Source: Stigmatella erecta
GTDB lineage: Bacteria; Myxococcota; Myxococcia; Myxococcales; Myxococcaceae
NCBI RefSeq assembly: GCF_900111745.1
Contig: NZ_FOIJ01000004.1
Location: forward strand, 434,001 to 498,000
Reading direction: 5' to 3'
DNA: 64,000 nucleotides
Shown: piece after piece, positions 39,005 to 49,133 of the stretch
Layout of the letters: every line of letters starts with the position of its first letter
How positions within the stretch are numbered: position 1 is the stretch's first letter
Translations under genes and position numbers: made by a program
Notes under the pieces: model-generated
The model's input: only the letters and a program-made list of their open reading frames with translations
What the model was told of the DNA's origin: nothing
Database searches by the model: none

Positions 39005-40806
39005 ATGCTCCGCCGGAGTCCCTGGACTCCCCGGCCGCCGTGGCGCCCGTGCTCGGCACGGGGCCGCGGCTCGTGACGAGTCCCGTCCCGGTGGTGTTGC
39101 CGGGCGAGTTCACGGCGCGCTCCCTGGTGGGGGGCTGCATCATCGGCGCGCTGCTGGCCATCACCAACGTCTACATGGGGCTGAAGACGGGCTGGTGGGA
39201 GAGCGGCTCCATCATCGCCGCGGTGCTGGGCTTCAGCGGGCTGTCGGCGCTGGGGCGCCGCTGGGGCGGCGGCCCGGCGATGCTGGAGACGAACCTCACG
39301 CAGACGACGGCCTCCGCGGTGGGGGCGATGCCGGCGGTGGCGGGCCTGCTGGGCTCCATTCCGGCGCTGACGCTCATGGGGCTGTCCGTGCCCTCCTGGG
39401 GCATCGTCGTGTGGAGCGCCACCCTGGGGGTGCTGGGGGTGCTGGCCGCGTACCTGCTGCGCGGCCGGCTGCTGGACCAGGAGGGGCTGGCCTTCCCCAC
39501 GGGCGTGGCCACCGCGGAGCTCATCACCGCGCTGCACCGCACCGGCCGGGTGGAGCGGCCCGGGCGCGCCCAGGTGCTGCTGGGCTCCGGGCTGTTCACC
39601 ATGGCCGTCACGTGGATGCGGGATGTGCAGGCGTGGGTGCCCGCGGTGACGGCGGCGCCCGGCAAGCTCGCGGGGCTGCCGGCCTCCACCTTCACGCTGG
39701 GCATTGGCTGGAGCCCCATGCTGATGGCGGTGGGGATGATGGCGGGGCTGCAGATGTCGCTGAGCATGGTGCTGGGGGCGCTGGTGTCCTGGGTGGGGCT
39801 CGCGCCGGGGCTCGCGCGCTCCGGGAGCGTGGATGCGCAGCTCGGCTATGACGGCTTCTCCGTGTGGCTCACCTGGCCCGGGGTGGGGTTGATGGTGGGC
39901 GCGGCCGTCGTGTCCCTGGGCATGCAGGCGCGCTCCCTGCTGGGGGCGGCCGCGAAGGATTTGCGGTCCCTGGGGCGCTCCGAGGAGCCCTCCGTGGGGC
40001 GCTGGGCGGTGTGGGCGGGGCTGGCGGCGTGCGTGCTGACGCTGGTGCTGGGCCGGGTGGTGTTCGGGCTGCCCATGCTGCACACGCTCCTGGCGCTCGT
40101 GCTCGTGCTGCCCTTGTGCGCGGTGTGCGCGCGCAGCGCGGGGCAGATGGACATCTCGCCGGTGAGCCAGATGGGGCAGCTCACCCAGCTGGCCTCGGGC
40201 ACGGCCTTCCCGGGGCCCACGGGGCTCAACGTCGCGGCGGGCTCGGTGGTGGCGGGCGCGGTGGCGCAGACGGGCGTGAGCCTCTGGTCCTACAAGGCGG
40301 GGCACCTGCTCAAGTCCTCCCCGGCGCGCCAGCTCCTGGCGCAGCTGCTGGGCGTGCTCGTCGGCTCGCTGGTGAGCGTGCCCGTGTACCTGCTGCTGGT
40401 GGACACCTACGGGCTGGGCGAGGCGCTGCCCGTGCCGTCCGCGCACCAGTTCCGCATCGTGGCGAGCGTGTCCGTGCAGGGGCTCGCGGGGCTGCCGCCC
40501 GAGGCGGCCCGGGCCGCCGCCCTGGGCTTCTTCGTGGGCGGGGCGCTGACGCTGGCGGCGCGGGGGCGCCTGGCGCGGGTGCTCCCCTCGGCGGTGGCCA
40601 TGGGGCTGGGCATGCTGCTGCCGGCCCACTACGCGATGACGATTGGCCTGGGCGCGGTGCTGGTGGCCCTGGCGCGGCGCGTGCGCCCGGACATGGTGGA
40701 TGCGCACATGCCCGCGCTGGGCGCGGGCGCCATCGCGGGCGAGTCCATCATGGGGCTGCTCATCGCCGGCCTGGTAGCGCTGGAATTGATTCAACGCCCA
40801 GGTTGA
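39001..40806 (+). CDS. OPT-family oligopeptide/metal-chelate transporter
   Basis: 601 residues with about fourteen membrane spans. The start GEFTARSLVGGCIIGALLAI and NVYMGLKTGWWESGS are the conserved OPT entry motif, and YLLRGRLLDQEGLAFPTGVA is a later family block. OPT proteins import oligopeptides or metal-siderophore complexes by proton coupling. It is translationally coupled to the FHA hybrid kinase, which suggests that the kinase monitors or gates this uptake. Its last 47 bases overlap the convergent giant kinase gene. Confidence 0.87.
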
Positions 40807-43800
40807 GCGCCCGCTCCAGCGTCCGGCGCAGCCGCCCCTCCATGACGTTGGGGATGCTGCCTGCGCGCAGGAGCGCCTCCTGGAGGACGCGCACCGCGAG
40901 GGGCTGCTCGCCCCGCCGCAGCGCCGAGAGCGCCATCAGCTCCAGCACCTCCAGGGGCTCCTGCTCCACGGAGACCTCGGCGGAGCGGGCCTGGAGCGCC
41001 ATCCACTCCTCGGCGCTGGCCTGCCGCGTGGCCAGCTCCACCATGGCGAAGAGCACCGCCTCCGAGGGGCTCAGCTCCTGCGGGGGCTGCCGCGCGGTGA
41101 GCGCCTCGCTCACCTGCTCGAGCACCTCGCGCGCCGGATCGGCCTGGCCCTCCCAGGCGAGCGCCCGGGCCTGCAGCAGCAGGGCCCACGGCTGGGAGGC
41201 CACCTCCGGGTGGCCCCGCTCCAGCTCGATGGCGCGGGCGATGTGGGGCGTGGCCGCGGTGGTGTTCCCCGCCTGGTAGAGCAGCTCCCCCAGGTTGTAC
41301 TCGGCGAAGTACTCCCAGCCCACCACGCCCAGCTCGCGGCCCAGGTGCATGAAGCGCTCCTGGTCCTTCAGCGCGTGCTCCAGGTCCTTGCGCGCCACCC
41401 ACAGGTTGCGGCGGTTGTTGATGGCGCCGCCCAGGTGGAACCGGTCCCCGCGCCGGGCGCAGGCGGAAATCACCTCTTCCAGCACCGCCTCGGCCTCGTC
41501 GATGCGGCCCAGGTTGGGCAGGATGACGGCCAGCAGCAGCTGGGCCGCGACGCGCGTCTCGTAGCCCGCGTCCCCCTGCGTGCGCGAGCGGTCCACCGCG
41601 GCCTCCAGCGGCGGGCAGGCGCGCTCCCACCGCCCCTGGCGGAACCAGGAGCGGCCGATGCCCAGCAGCAGGTGCGCCTGGATGTGGGAGGCGGGCACGG
41701 CATCGGCCAGCGCCCGCGCCTTCTGCACGCACTCGTCCGAGCGCGTGTAGTCGTTCACCCAGTCGAGCGCCACCGCCTCTTCCAGCAGCACTTCCACCTC
41801 CACGCGCGCGTCCCCCTGGCGGTGGGCCATCTCCCGGGCGCGGGCGAAGTCGGCGAGCGAGTCGTCATACCGGCCGATGCGGTAGCGCATGAGGCCCCGC
41901 CCGCGCAGGGCGGTGAGGCCGCGCAGCTCGTCGGCGGGGTCCACCAGCTCCAGGGCGCGCGTGTACATGCTCTCGGCGTCCAGGTACGCGTGCCGGCCGC
42001 GGGCCGATTCGGCCAGGTCCAGGTAGAGCGCGACGGCCTCGTCCCGGAGCCCCGCGGCGGCGGCGTGGAAGGCCAGGCGCGGCAGCCGCTGGCGCTCGGG
42101 GGCGGCGGCGGGGCTCTGGTAGAAGGCCACGGCGGCGCGGTGAATGCGGATGCGCTCGGCGTCCGGCAGCGTGCGCGCGGCGGCCTCGCGCACCAGCTCG
42201 TTGCGGAAGCTCAGGTCATCCTGCCGGTGCCCCACGAGCAGCCCCAGGTCCAGCAGCCTTCGCGTGGCGTGGCGCGGATCCAACGGGAAGTCCGCCGCGC
42301 CGCCCTCGCGCTCCAGCTCCCGCACCACGCCCTCGGCGGTGGCCAGGGTGAAGTCCGAGCCCAGGAGCGCGCACAGCCGCGCGTGCGCCGCGAGCGCCGG
42401 GGGCAGCACGCCCAGCTCCCGGTCCGCCAGCCACTCCACGAGCCGCAGCTCCGGCACCCGGTCCAGCTCGTCGGTGACGAGGTACCAGCTGCCGCCGGGG
42501 CCGCGCTGGCGCATCAGCCCCTGGCGCTTGAGGCCGCGCACCAGCTCCACCAGGAACAGCGGCACGCGCCGGGTGCGCTCGACGATGCGCTCCACCGCCA
42601 TGGCGGGCACGTTCTGCACCGGGCGCAGCAGCACGCGGCACAGCGCCTGGGCGTGCACGGGCGACAGCGGGCCCAGGGTGAGGCTGTACTTGCGCGCGGC
42701 GCGCGAGCCCCAGCTCGGGCGGCTGCGCTCGAACTCGGGCCGCGCCAGGACGCACACCCACAGCGGGGCGCGCCCCTCGGCGAGGCACGCGTACTCCAGC
42801 GCGTCCAGCGCCGTCTCCTCCGCGAAGTGCGCGTCATCCAGCAGCAGGCACAGCGGGTGGAGGCGGGCGGTGGCGGCCAGCAGCTCGCCCGTGGCGCGCA
42901 TGGCCAGCGTGCGCAGCGCGCCGGGGGCCGCGGCGCGGCTCTGCACCTCGGGGCTGTCGGGGGTGGACCAGCCCAGGGTGGTGGACACGCCGGGCCACAG
43001 CTCGGTCGCCAGCGTGGGGCCCAGCCGCTTGAAGAAGGCGGTGCGGCTGGCGCCCTCCGAGCCGGTGTCATCGCGCTCGAAGTCGTGCAGCGCGCACCGC
43101 AGGAGCATGCGCAGGGTGCCGTCGGGGTCGCCGCGCACCGGCTCGCGGGCGCGCAGCTCGTACACGTGGGCCTGGGGCAGCGTCTGCTGGAGCTTCCGGG
43201 TGAGCGCGGCGCTGAAGTGGCTCTTGCCGTAGCCGCGCTCGCCCAGCATGGTGGCCAGGGTGGGGGCGCCGTCGTTCACCGCCTCCTGGGCGCTCTGCCA
43301 GAAGCCCTCCAGCTCCTCGCCCCGGCCAATGAGCAGCTCGCTGCCCAGCTTGAGCACCGTCATGTCCGCGCGCGGCGCCACCTCGGGCTCGGCGGGGCGC
43401 AAGAGCCCCTCGCGGTCCGGAATGGAGACGCAGCGCACGTCCGGCACGGCCTCGGCCGCCGCCGTGGTGACCATCAACGGCGGGGTGCCGGCGCCGGTGG
43501 GGTAGCGCTCCTTCTGCGAGAAGGGGCCGCCGAAGTAGCGCGGGGCGGAGCCCGGGCGGCGCTGCACGGTGACGGTGGCCACGTCCACCAGGACGCTGGC
43601 GGCCAGGCGGTGCTCCTCCAGGGCCTCCGCCGCGCGCAGGGCCCGCCGCACCGGGTTCTCCCCGGCGTCCGGGTCGAACACCCCCGCGAAGCGCGAGCCC
43701 TCGCGGAAGGCCACCTGCCCGCCACAGGTGGCCAGCGCCTTCTGCACGGCGAGCGGGTTGGCGCTGGAGTGGAAGAGCAGCACCGCCACCGAGCGGCGCG

Positions 43801-44809
43801 TCTGGGCGGCGCGCGAGGGCTCCTCGGCGGCGGAGGACGGGGGGCGGGGCAGGGCGCTGACGCGGGGCGTGTCGTGGGTGAGCGCCTCGCGCAGCGCATC
43901 GCTGGCGGCCATCATGCTGGGGAAGCGCCGGGAGCGCTCCTTGGCCAGACACTGGAGCACCAGCTCCTCCACGTCGGGCGCCACCGGGGCGAACTCCGAG
44001 GGGCGCGGGGGCCGCAGGGACAGGTGGGCCTGGAACACCTCCGCGGGGGTGCCGAAGAAGGGGGGCCTGCCCGTGAGCATCTCGTAGAGGATGACGCCCA
44101 GCGCGTACACGTCCGTGCGCGCATCCACCGCCTGGGTGCCCGCGCACTGCTCGGGGGCCATGTACTCGGCGGTGCCCGCGTAGGCCCCGTGGCCGCTCAG
44201 GGTGAGCTCGGTGGAGGCGCTCGGGGGGCCCAGCGGGTGGGCCAGGCCGAAGTCGAACAGGCGCACGCGCGAGGCCGCGTCATCCAGGAAGATGTTCTCC
44301 GGCTTGAGGTCGCAGTGGACGAAGCCCTGGGCGTGCACGAGGCACAGCCCGTGGAGCAGGGTGCGCGCGCGCGAGGCGAACTCGGCGGGGGCCAGGGGCC
44401 CCGAGAGCCGGCCCAGGTGCTCGGCGAGCGTCGGCAGCGCGATGTACTCCATGGCCAGGAAGGGGCGGCCCTCCTCCAGGCTGCCCACCTCGTACAGCGC
44501 GGGCACCAGGGGGGCGCCCAGCGTGTAGAGCGCCTCGGCCTCGCGCGCGAGCTGGAACTCCGCCAGCGGGTTGCCCGCGTGGGCCACCTTGATGGCCACG
44601 CTCAGGTTGTCCTCCTGGCGCAGGGCCTTCACCAGGGTGCCGAAGCCCCCCTGGGCGATGAGGCGCTCGATGCGATAGCCCGGAAAGGTGAGCACGAAGG
44701 ATGAGTCCACCTCCGGCATCCGGGCGGCTTCTGCGGAAGACGATGCTCCCCGTGGACACTGCGCATGGGTCTGTTCCCAGCGGCGTCCGCATGTCTGACA
44801 GCGCGGCAC
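40760..44809 (-). CDS. Giant Ser/Thr kinase-ATPase-TPR regulator (PknK-like)
   Basis: 1349 residues starting at a GTG. A short zinc-ribbon-like tip (CQTCGRRWEQTHAQC) comes first. The kinase spans about 44-310: IAQGGFGTLVKAL, Lys74, HCDLKPENIF (an HCD instead of HRD, so a non-RD type) and FDFGLAHPLG. Residues 340-490 resemble a class III cyclase-like fold. An AAA/STAND ATPase module begins with GRGEELEGF and Walker A GERGYGKSHF; LLLDDAHFAEET is Walker B. From about 890 the chain is TPR helices (for example RAREMAHRQGDARVEVEVLL). It resembles PknK/MalT-type signal hubs that integrate partners by TPRs. The last 47 bases overlap the OPT gene. Confidence 0.88.
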   Translation of the reverse strand: MPRCQTCGRRWEQTHAQCPRGASSSAEAARMPEVDSSFVLTFPGYRIERLIAQGGFGTLVKALRQEDNLSVAIKVAHAGNPLAEFQLAREAEALYTLGAPLVPALYEVGSLEEGRPFLAMEYIALPTLAEHLGRLSGPLAPAEFASRARTLLHGLCLVHAQGFVHCDLKPENIFLDDAASRVRLFDFGLAHPLGPPSASTELTLSGHGAYAGTAEYMAPEQCAGTQAVDARTDVYALGVILYEMLTGRPPFFGTPAEVFQAHLSLRPPRPSEFAPVAPDVEELVLQCLAKERSRRFPSMMAASDALREALTHDTPRVSALPRPPSSAAEEPSRAAQTRRSVAVLLFHSSANPLAVQKALATCGGQVAFREGSRFAGVFDPDAGENPVRRALRAAEALEEHRLAASVLVDVATVTVQRRPGSAPRYFGGPFSQKERYPTGAGTPPLMVTTAAAEAVPDVRCVSIPDREGLLRPAEPEVAPRADMTVLKLGSELLIGRGEELEGFWQSAQEAVNDGAPTLATMLGERGYGKSHFSAALTRKLQQTLPQAHVYELRAREPVRGDPDGTLRMLLRCALHDFERDDTGSEGASRTAFFKRLGPTLATELWPGVSTTLGWSTPDSPEVQSRAAAPGALRTLAMRATGELLAATARLHPLCLLLDDAHFAEETALDALEYACLAEGRAPLWVCVLARPEFERSRPSWGSRAARKYSLTLGPLSPVHAQALCRVLLRPVQNVPAMAVERIVERTRRVPLFLVELVRGLKRQGLMRQRGPGGSWYLVTDELDRVPELRLVEWLADRELGVLPPALAAHARLCALLGSDFTLATAEGVVRELEREGGAADFPLDPRHATRRLLDLGLLVGHRQDDLSFRNELVREAAARTLPDAERIRIHRAAVAFYQSPAAAPERQRLPRLAFHAAAAGLRDEAVALYLDLAESARGRHAYLDAESMYTRALELVDPADELRGLTALRGRGLMRYRIGRYDDSLADFARAREMAHRQGDARVEVEVLLEEAVALDWVNDYTRSDECVQKARALADAVPASHIQAHLLLGIGRSWFRQGRWERACPPLEAAVDRSRTQGDAGYETRVAAQLLLAVILPNLGRIDEAEAVLEEVISACARRGDRFHLGGAINNRRNLWVARKDLEHALKDQERFMHLGRELGVVGWEYFAEYNLGELLYQAGNTTAATPHIARAIELERGHPEVASQPWALLLQARALAWEGQADPAREVLEQVSEALTARQPPQELSPSEAVLFAMVELATRQASAEEWMALQARSAEVSVEQEPLEVLELMALSALRRGEQPLAVRVLQEALLRAGSIPNVMEGRLRRTLERALNLGVESIPALPGRR

Positions 44810-44910
44810 GCCCCTACTCTACGCGGCCCCGCCAAAGACTTGCAGGGGGGCCCGGCGCTTCGGCGTCCGGAAGGGCCGCCCCAGGTTTCAGGCAGCCACG
44901 TTTGTTCTAG

Positions 44911-45444
44911 TTATACGGCAGCATCGTTCTTCCCGAGGAAGCGGCGCCGCACGGTGCGCGTCACCTCGGCATCCCAGCGCGGCGACAGCAGCTCCACCAC
45001 GGTGCGGCGCCAGCGCAGGGCACAGGCCAGACACGCCAGACTGGCCCCCAGTCCCACGAGCGCGTTCTGCCAGGAGGCCAGGTCCCACTGGCCCCGCCAG
45101 AAGAACTCCCGGGGGGAGGTGGGCCAAAAATAGACAATGCCCCAACCCGGCCCGCTGCCCAGCAAGTCACACAGCAGGTGCAGGTGAAAGGTGGCCAGGG
45201 ACAGCAGGGCCACCGCCCCGCGTTGCCGCGCGAGGGCCGCGCAGACGGCCGCGGTGAGCAGCGCGCCCGCGTAGCCGTGAAAGAGCACGTGGTGGTAGCG
45301 GGCGTAGGCGGCCTCTCCCCCGAGGAGAGACAGCCCATCGAGATCCGGGGCCAGGCCCGCGCACGTGACGAGGAGCCGGTCCCGGCGCTCGCGCAGCCCT
45401 TGGGCACCCAGCCAGGACAGCTCCGCATGGACGAGGGGATTCAT
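44911..45444 (-). CDS. DUF457-type membrane hydrolase-like protein
   Basis: 177 residues. Early residues MNPLVHAELSWLGAQGL and the metal-ligand-like segments CAGLAPDLDGLSLL, YHHVLFHGYAG and TFHLHLLCDLLGSGPG match the DUF457/YdjM family of predicted membrane-bound metal-dependent hydrolases. Three to four membrane spans are visible. No biochemical role is established for the family. It is probably transcribed alone. Confidence 0.75.
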   Translation of the reverse strand: MNPLVHAELSWLGAQGLRERRDRLLVTCAGLAPDLDGLSLLGGEAAYARYHHVLFHGYAGALLTAAVCAALARQRGAVALLSLATFHLHLLCDLLGSGPGWGIVYFWPTSPREFFWRGQWDLASWQNALVGLGASLACLACALRWRRTVVELLSPRWDAEVTRTVRRRFLGKNDAAV

Positions 45445-45510
45445 GGGTCCATGCTAGCCGGACAGGCTGGGGGGAAACGCGGCCCCCGGGGGACGGGGGC
45501 CGCCAGGCGG

Positions 45511-46524
45511 CTACCGCCGGCGGGCGCGGACGCGGACCGGGGCGGGGCGGCGGCGCAGGAGCAGGGCCGCGGCGATCAGCCCCACCGCGGCCATGGCGGG
45601 CAGGCCCCCGGTGGCGGAGGCACCGCAGCCCTGCGGGGCACCGAACTCCAGGTCCTCGCGGTCATCGCCCGGGTCGCCCGGCAGGGTGGTGTAGCCCGGC
45701 GCGGAGGGAGCGGACGGCGTGCCCACGCCGGGGTCCGGCAGCGGGGAGGGATTGGGCAGCTCGGCCTCCGTCTCGGAAGGCGTCTCGGGCACGGGGGCGG
45801 GCGCGGGAGGCGCGGGGGGCGGGGGCATCACGTCCGCCAGGGTCGTGCCCATGACGAAGCCATCATGGTAGAGCGTGGCGGTGGGGGAGATGCTCTCGTC
45901 CCGGTACAGGCCGAGCTTCAGGTAGTTCTTCTCCTTGCCGAACTGGGTGGCCGCCATCGTCTTGGGCAGCACGAGCTTGCCGTCCTTGTAGAGCTCGACG
46001 AAGCCCACCTTGGCGTCGGAGGACCACTTCACGTGCATGACGAAGTCGTTCCACACCTCGCGCTTGAGGGGCGTCTTCCACACCACGCGGCCGTTGCTGC
46101 CCCCCACGCGCAGGCGCATCTCCTCGCCCACCACGTAGAACTCCAGGGGGGGCGAGCCGCAGCAGCCATTCTGGTGCCACTGCGCGAACACCTGCCACTT
46201 GTCCGCCGAGGGGTAGCCCTTCGGGAACAGGGTGCTCCACTTGTAGAAGTAGTCGGTGTTGGTCGTCTCGTGGCTCAGGTACAGCAGCTCGTTGCGGTTG
46301 CCGCTGGCGTTGATGGGGTCATCCCCCTTCTTCACCGTCACCTTGAGCGCATAGCGCCCTTCCCGCACAACGTCCGTGACGACCTGGAGCCTGTCCGAGG
46401 CAACGCTCTGGAGGCGGGACCATTGGGAGTGATTACCGGTCTCGAAATCCCCTTTCCAGAGGGTGGCTGCTGAGGCAAGGGCAGGCATCAGCAGGGCAGG
46501 GACAAGCAGAAGGAAACGCTTCAA
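45511..46524 (-). CDS. Polysaccharide-lyase-like surface protein with MYXO-CTERM tail
   Basis: 337 residues. The signal MKRFLLLVPALLMPALASA is followed by a concanavalin-type lyase domain (WKGDFETGNHSQWSRLQ, ASGNRNELLYLSHE, DKWQVFAQWHQNG, KLGLYRDESIS) to about 230, like heparin/alginate lyase-type families. A Pro-rich linker leads to a C-terminus with CGASATGGLPAMAAVGL, a hydrophobic span and an Arg-rich end: the MYXO-CTERM surface-sorting signal. It should be exposed on the cell surface to degrade or bind glycans. Substrate is not predictable. Confidence 0.8.
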   Translation of the reverse strand: MKRFLLLVPALLMPALASAATLWKGDFETGNHSQWSRLQSVASDRLQVVTDVVREGRYALKVTVKKGDDPINASGNRNELLYLSHETTNTDYFYKWSTLFPKGYPSADKWQVFAQWHQNGCCGSPPLEFYVVGEEMRLRVGGSNGRVVWKTPLKREVWNDFVMHVKWSSDAKVGFVELYKDGKLVLPKTMAATQFGKEKNYLKLGLYRDESISPTATLYHDGFVMGTTLADVMPPPPAPPAPAPVPETPSETEAELPNPSPLPDPGVGTPSAPSAPGYTTLPGDPGDDREDLEFGAPQGCGASATGGLPAMAAVGLIAAALLLRRRPAPVRVRARRR

Positions 46525-46922
46525 TTCGGGTCCTTTCGTTCCAGGTGCGGCGGTCGGACAAATGGGGGAAAAAATCCCTTCCCGAGCCTCTCGTCTGCCA
46601 AGCCCCTGCCGGCCGCGCGCTGCCTGTCTTGCCTGCTTCGCACCCGGGACGGCGGTCCCCCGCTCGCCTTCTGCCTCCAGGTCAAAGCGTCAACTACCTT
46701 TGATTCCAAAGGAATGGTGCGCGGAGGCGCTGTGTACGCGATAGCCTACAGGGCGCCGAAGGGCCCTCCGGCGCAGGGTTGCTCGTGGGGCGGGCGGGCT
46801 TGGAGAGCCTGGGGCTTGAACAGGCCAGGAGCGCCCTGGACGGTTGCTTGCTCCGGCCCCGGAAACACCGGTTTCTGGGGTGGGCACGTGTCGTGGTTTC
46901 CCCCTCACCGGAAGGCGAGTTC
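46525..46922. other. 398-bp intergenic region with no gene
   Basis: No credible coding sequence. It holds the promoters of the divergent lyase-like gene and the acyl-CoA synthetase gene. Visible structure: a dyad CCTTTG-ATTC-CAAAGG at 46697-46712, a possible operator; and a hairpin GCGCCG/CGGCGC at 46753-46774. No -35/-10 pair is convincing. Confidence 0.6.
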
Positions 46923-48554
46923 ATGTCCTCTGTCTCCCCTCGCAACATGACGGATTACGAGGCGGTCTACCGGTCCTTCCGGTGGGAGCGGCCCGAGCAC
47001 TTCAACTTCGCCACGGACGTCATCGACGCGCACGCCTCCGCGCGCCCCGAGGCCCTGGCGATGCTCTGGTCGGACGAGGGCGGGCAGGAGCGGCGCTTCA
47101 CCTTCGCGGAGCTGCGGCGGCACTCGCTCCAAGCGGCGCGGTTCCTCACGGACCTGGGCTTGCGGCGCGGCGAGCGGGTGTTCCTCGTGCTGCCGCGCAT
47201 CCCGGAGTGGTGGTTCCTGGTGCTCGGCTGTATGCGCGCGGGCCTCGTCTTCATGCCGGGCACGCCGATGCTCACGCCCAAGGACATCCGCTACCGGCTG
47301 GCGGCCAGCCAGGCGCAGGCGGTCATCACCGACGCCAGCTGTCTGGACCGCTTCGAGGGGCTGGTGGGCACGGGGCCGGTGAAGCACTGGATTGCCCTGG
47401 GCGAGGCCCCCTCGCCGTGGGTGCGCTACGCGGGGGAGCCGGGGGCGGGAGCGGAGGCGGTGTCCTTTCCGCCCACGCGCGCGGACGAGCCCATGCTCCT
47501 CTATTTCACCTCGGGCACCACGGGCATGCCGAAGCAGGTGCTCCACACCCATGCCAGCTATGGGCTGGGGCACGGGGTGACGGGGCGCTACTGGCTGGAT
47601 TTGACGCCCGAGGACCGGCACCTGACGCTGTCGGACACGGGCTGGGCCAAGTGCGCCTGGGGCAAGCTGTTCGGGCCCTGGAGCCAGGGGGCGTGCAACG
47701 TCGTCTATGACTACCGGGGGCGGTTCGACGCGCCGCGCATCCTGAAGATGCTGGAGACGCAGCGGGTGACGACGTTCTGCGCGCCGCCCACGGCGTGGCG
47801 GGCGCTCGTGCTGCAGGAGCTGTCGAAGTACGACCTGAGCGCCATCCGCCACGCGGTGAGCGCGGGGGAGCCGCTGAACCCGGAGGTCATCGAGGCGTGG
47901 AAGGCGGCGACGGGGCTGCACATCCGCGAAGGCTACGGGCAGACGGAGACGGTGGTGGTGGTGGGGATGTTCCCGGCGCTGGAGCCGCGGGTGGGCTCCA
48001 TGGGCAAGCCCTCGCCGGGCTTCACGGTCTCGATTATCGATGACCAGGGCCAGGAGGTGGCCCCGGGGCAGGAGGGGGACATCGCGGTGCGCGTGGCCCC
48101 GGAGCGGCCGGTGGGGCTGTTCCAGGGCTATCTGGACGACGACGCGGCCAACGCGGCTTGCCGGCGCGGGGACTGGTACGTCACGGGAGATCGGGCGGTG
48201 AAGGACGCGGAGGGCTACTTCTGGTTCGTGGGGCGCGCGGACGACGTCATCAAGACGTCGGGCTACCGGGTGGGGCCCTTCGAGGTGGAGTCCGCGCTGA
48301 TCGAGCACGCGGCGGTGGCCGAGTCCGCGGTCATCGGGGTGCCGGACGAGCGCATCGGCCAGCGCATCAAGGCCTACGTCATCCTGGCGCCGGGGTACAC
48401 GGGCTCCCCGGAGCTGGCGGTGGAGCTCCAGGAGCACGTGAAGCGCACGACGGCCGCGTACAAGTACCCCCGGGAGATCGAATTCGTGACGGAGCTGCCC
48501 AAGACGGTGAGCGGGAAGATCCGCCGCGCCGAGCTGCGGGGCTCCGCGCGGTAG
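46923..48554 (+). CDS. Acyl-CoA synthetase (AMP-forming, medium-chain-like)
   Basis: 543 residues from the ATG at 46923 (GGAAGGCGAG upstream). The adenylate-forming motifs are clear: YFTSGTTGMPKQVLHTH (P-loop), EGYGQTETVVV, RGDWYVTGDRAVKDAEGYFWFVGRADD and the C-terminal ELPKTVSGKIRRAEL with catalytic Lys. The architecture is that of acetyl-/medium-chain acyl-CoA synthetases (ACSM-like): it activates a carboxylic acid to acyl-CoA using ATP. Chain length cannot be read. It stands alone. Confidence 0.9.
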   Translation: MSSVSPRNMTDYEAVYRSFRWERPEHFNFATDVIDAHASARPEALAMLWSDEGGQERRFTFAELRRHSLQAARFLTDLGLRRGERVFLVLPRIPEWWFLVLGCMRAGLVFMPGTPMLTPKDIRYRLAASQAQAVITDASCLDRFEGLVGTGPVKHWIALGEAPSPWVRYAGEPGAGAEAVSFPPTRADEPMLLYFTSGTTGMPKQVLHTHASYGLGHGVTGRYWLDLTPEDRHLTLSDTGWAKCAWGKLFGPWSQGACNVVYDYRGRFDAPRILKMLETQRVTTFCAPPTAWRALVLQELSKYDLSAIRHAVSAGEPLNPEVIEAWKAATGLHIREGYGQTETVVVVGMFPALEPRVGSMGKPSPGFTVSIIDDQGQEVAPGQEGDIAVRVAPERPVGLFQGYLDDDAANAACRRGDWYVTGDRAVKDAEGYFWFVGRADDVIKTSGYRVGPFEVESALIEHAAVAESAVIGVPDERIGQRIKAYVILAPGYTGSPELAVELQEHVKRTTAAYKYPREIEFVTELPKTVSGKIRRAELRGSAR

Positions 48555-48568
48555 GGGCCCGCCGGGCG

Positions 48569-49114
48569 TCACCGTGCGGGGCGGGGAAGCGTGTAGCGCA
48601 GCTCGACCAGGCCCCGGGCGAAGCGGGTGAGCCCCGTGAGCTCCAGGGGGCGCGTGAGGGCCGCCGGGAGCAGGGGGATGCCGCCGCCGAGGACGACGGG
48701 GATGAGGCCCAGGTGAAGCTCATCCAGCAAGCCGCGCTGGACGAACTGGGCGACGAGGTGGCCGCCACCGATGAGCCAGATGTTCTTGCCCGCGGCGGCC
48801 TCCACCATCTGGGCGTGAACGGCGCCCACGTCCTCGGTGGTGAAGCGGAGGTTGGCGCCTGGGATGGCGGGGAGCTTCCGGTGGGTGAAGACCCAGGTGG
48901 GCCGGTCCGCATAGGCCCAGGGCTGGTTCTCGTTGAGGATGAACTCGTAGGTGGCGGCGCCCATGGCGAGCGGCCCCACGTCCTTCATGAAGGCCTCGTA
49001 GTGCGCGGTCAGGCCTTCGGTGTCATTGAACTGGAAGAGCCAGTCGAGCTTGCCCGCGCTGTCCGCGATGAACCCGTCGATGCTGGCCGCCACGTAATAT
49101 TGGGTGCGTGTCAT
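48569..49114 (-). CDS. DHFR-like (RibD C-terminal domain) reductase
   Basis: 181 residues from the ATG at 49114. The family start YYVAASIDGFIADSAGKLDW, LAMGAATYEFIL and KNIWLIGGGHLVAQFV (nucleotide-binding loop) mark the RibD-C/dihydrofolate-reductase-like fold used by many NADPH-dependent stress reductases. It is divergent from a WYL regulator gene; a perfect palindrome lies between them, so it is the likely target of that regulator. Convergent with the acyl-CoA synthetase gene. Confidence 0.85.
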   Translation of the reverse strand: MTRTQYYVAASIDGFIADSAGKLDWLFQFNDTEGLTAHYEAFMKDVGPLAMGAATYEFILNENQPWAYADRPTWVFTHRKLPAIPGANLRFTTEDVGAVHAQMVEAAAGKNIWLIGGGHLVAQFVQRGLLDELHLGLIPVVLGGGIPLLPAALTRPLELTGLTRFARGLVELRYTLPRPAR

Positions 49115-49133
49115 GGGCGGGAGGATGCGCCCG

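Noticed and set aside
41210..44704. 1164-codon open frame on the plus strand
   Set aside because: Antisense shadow of the giant kinase-ATPase-TPR gene, with the same low-complexity composition.
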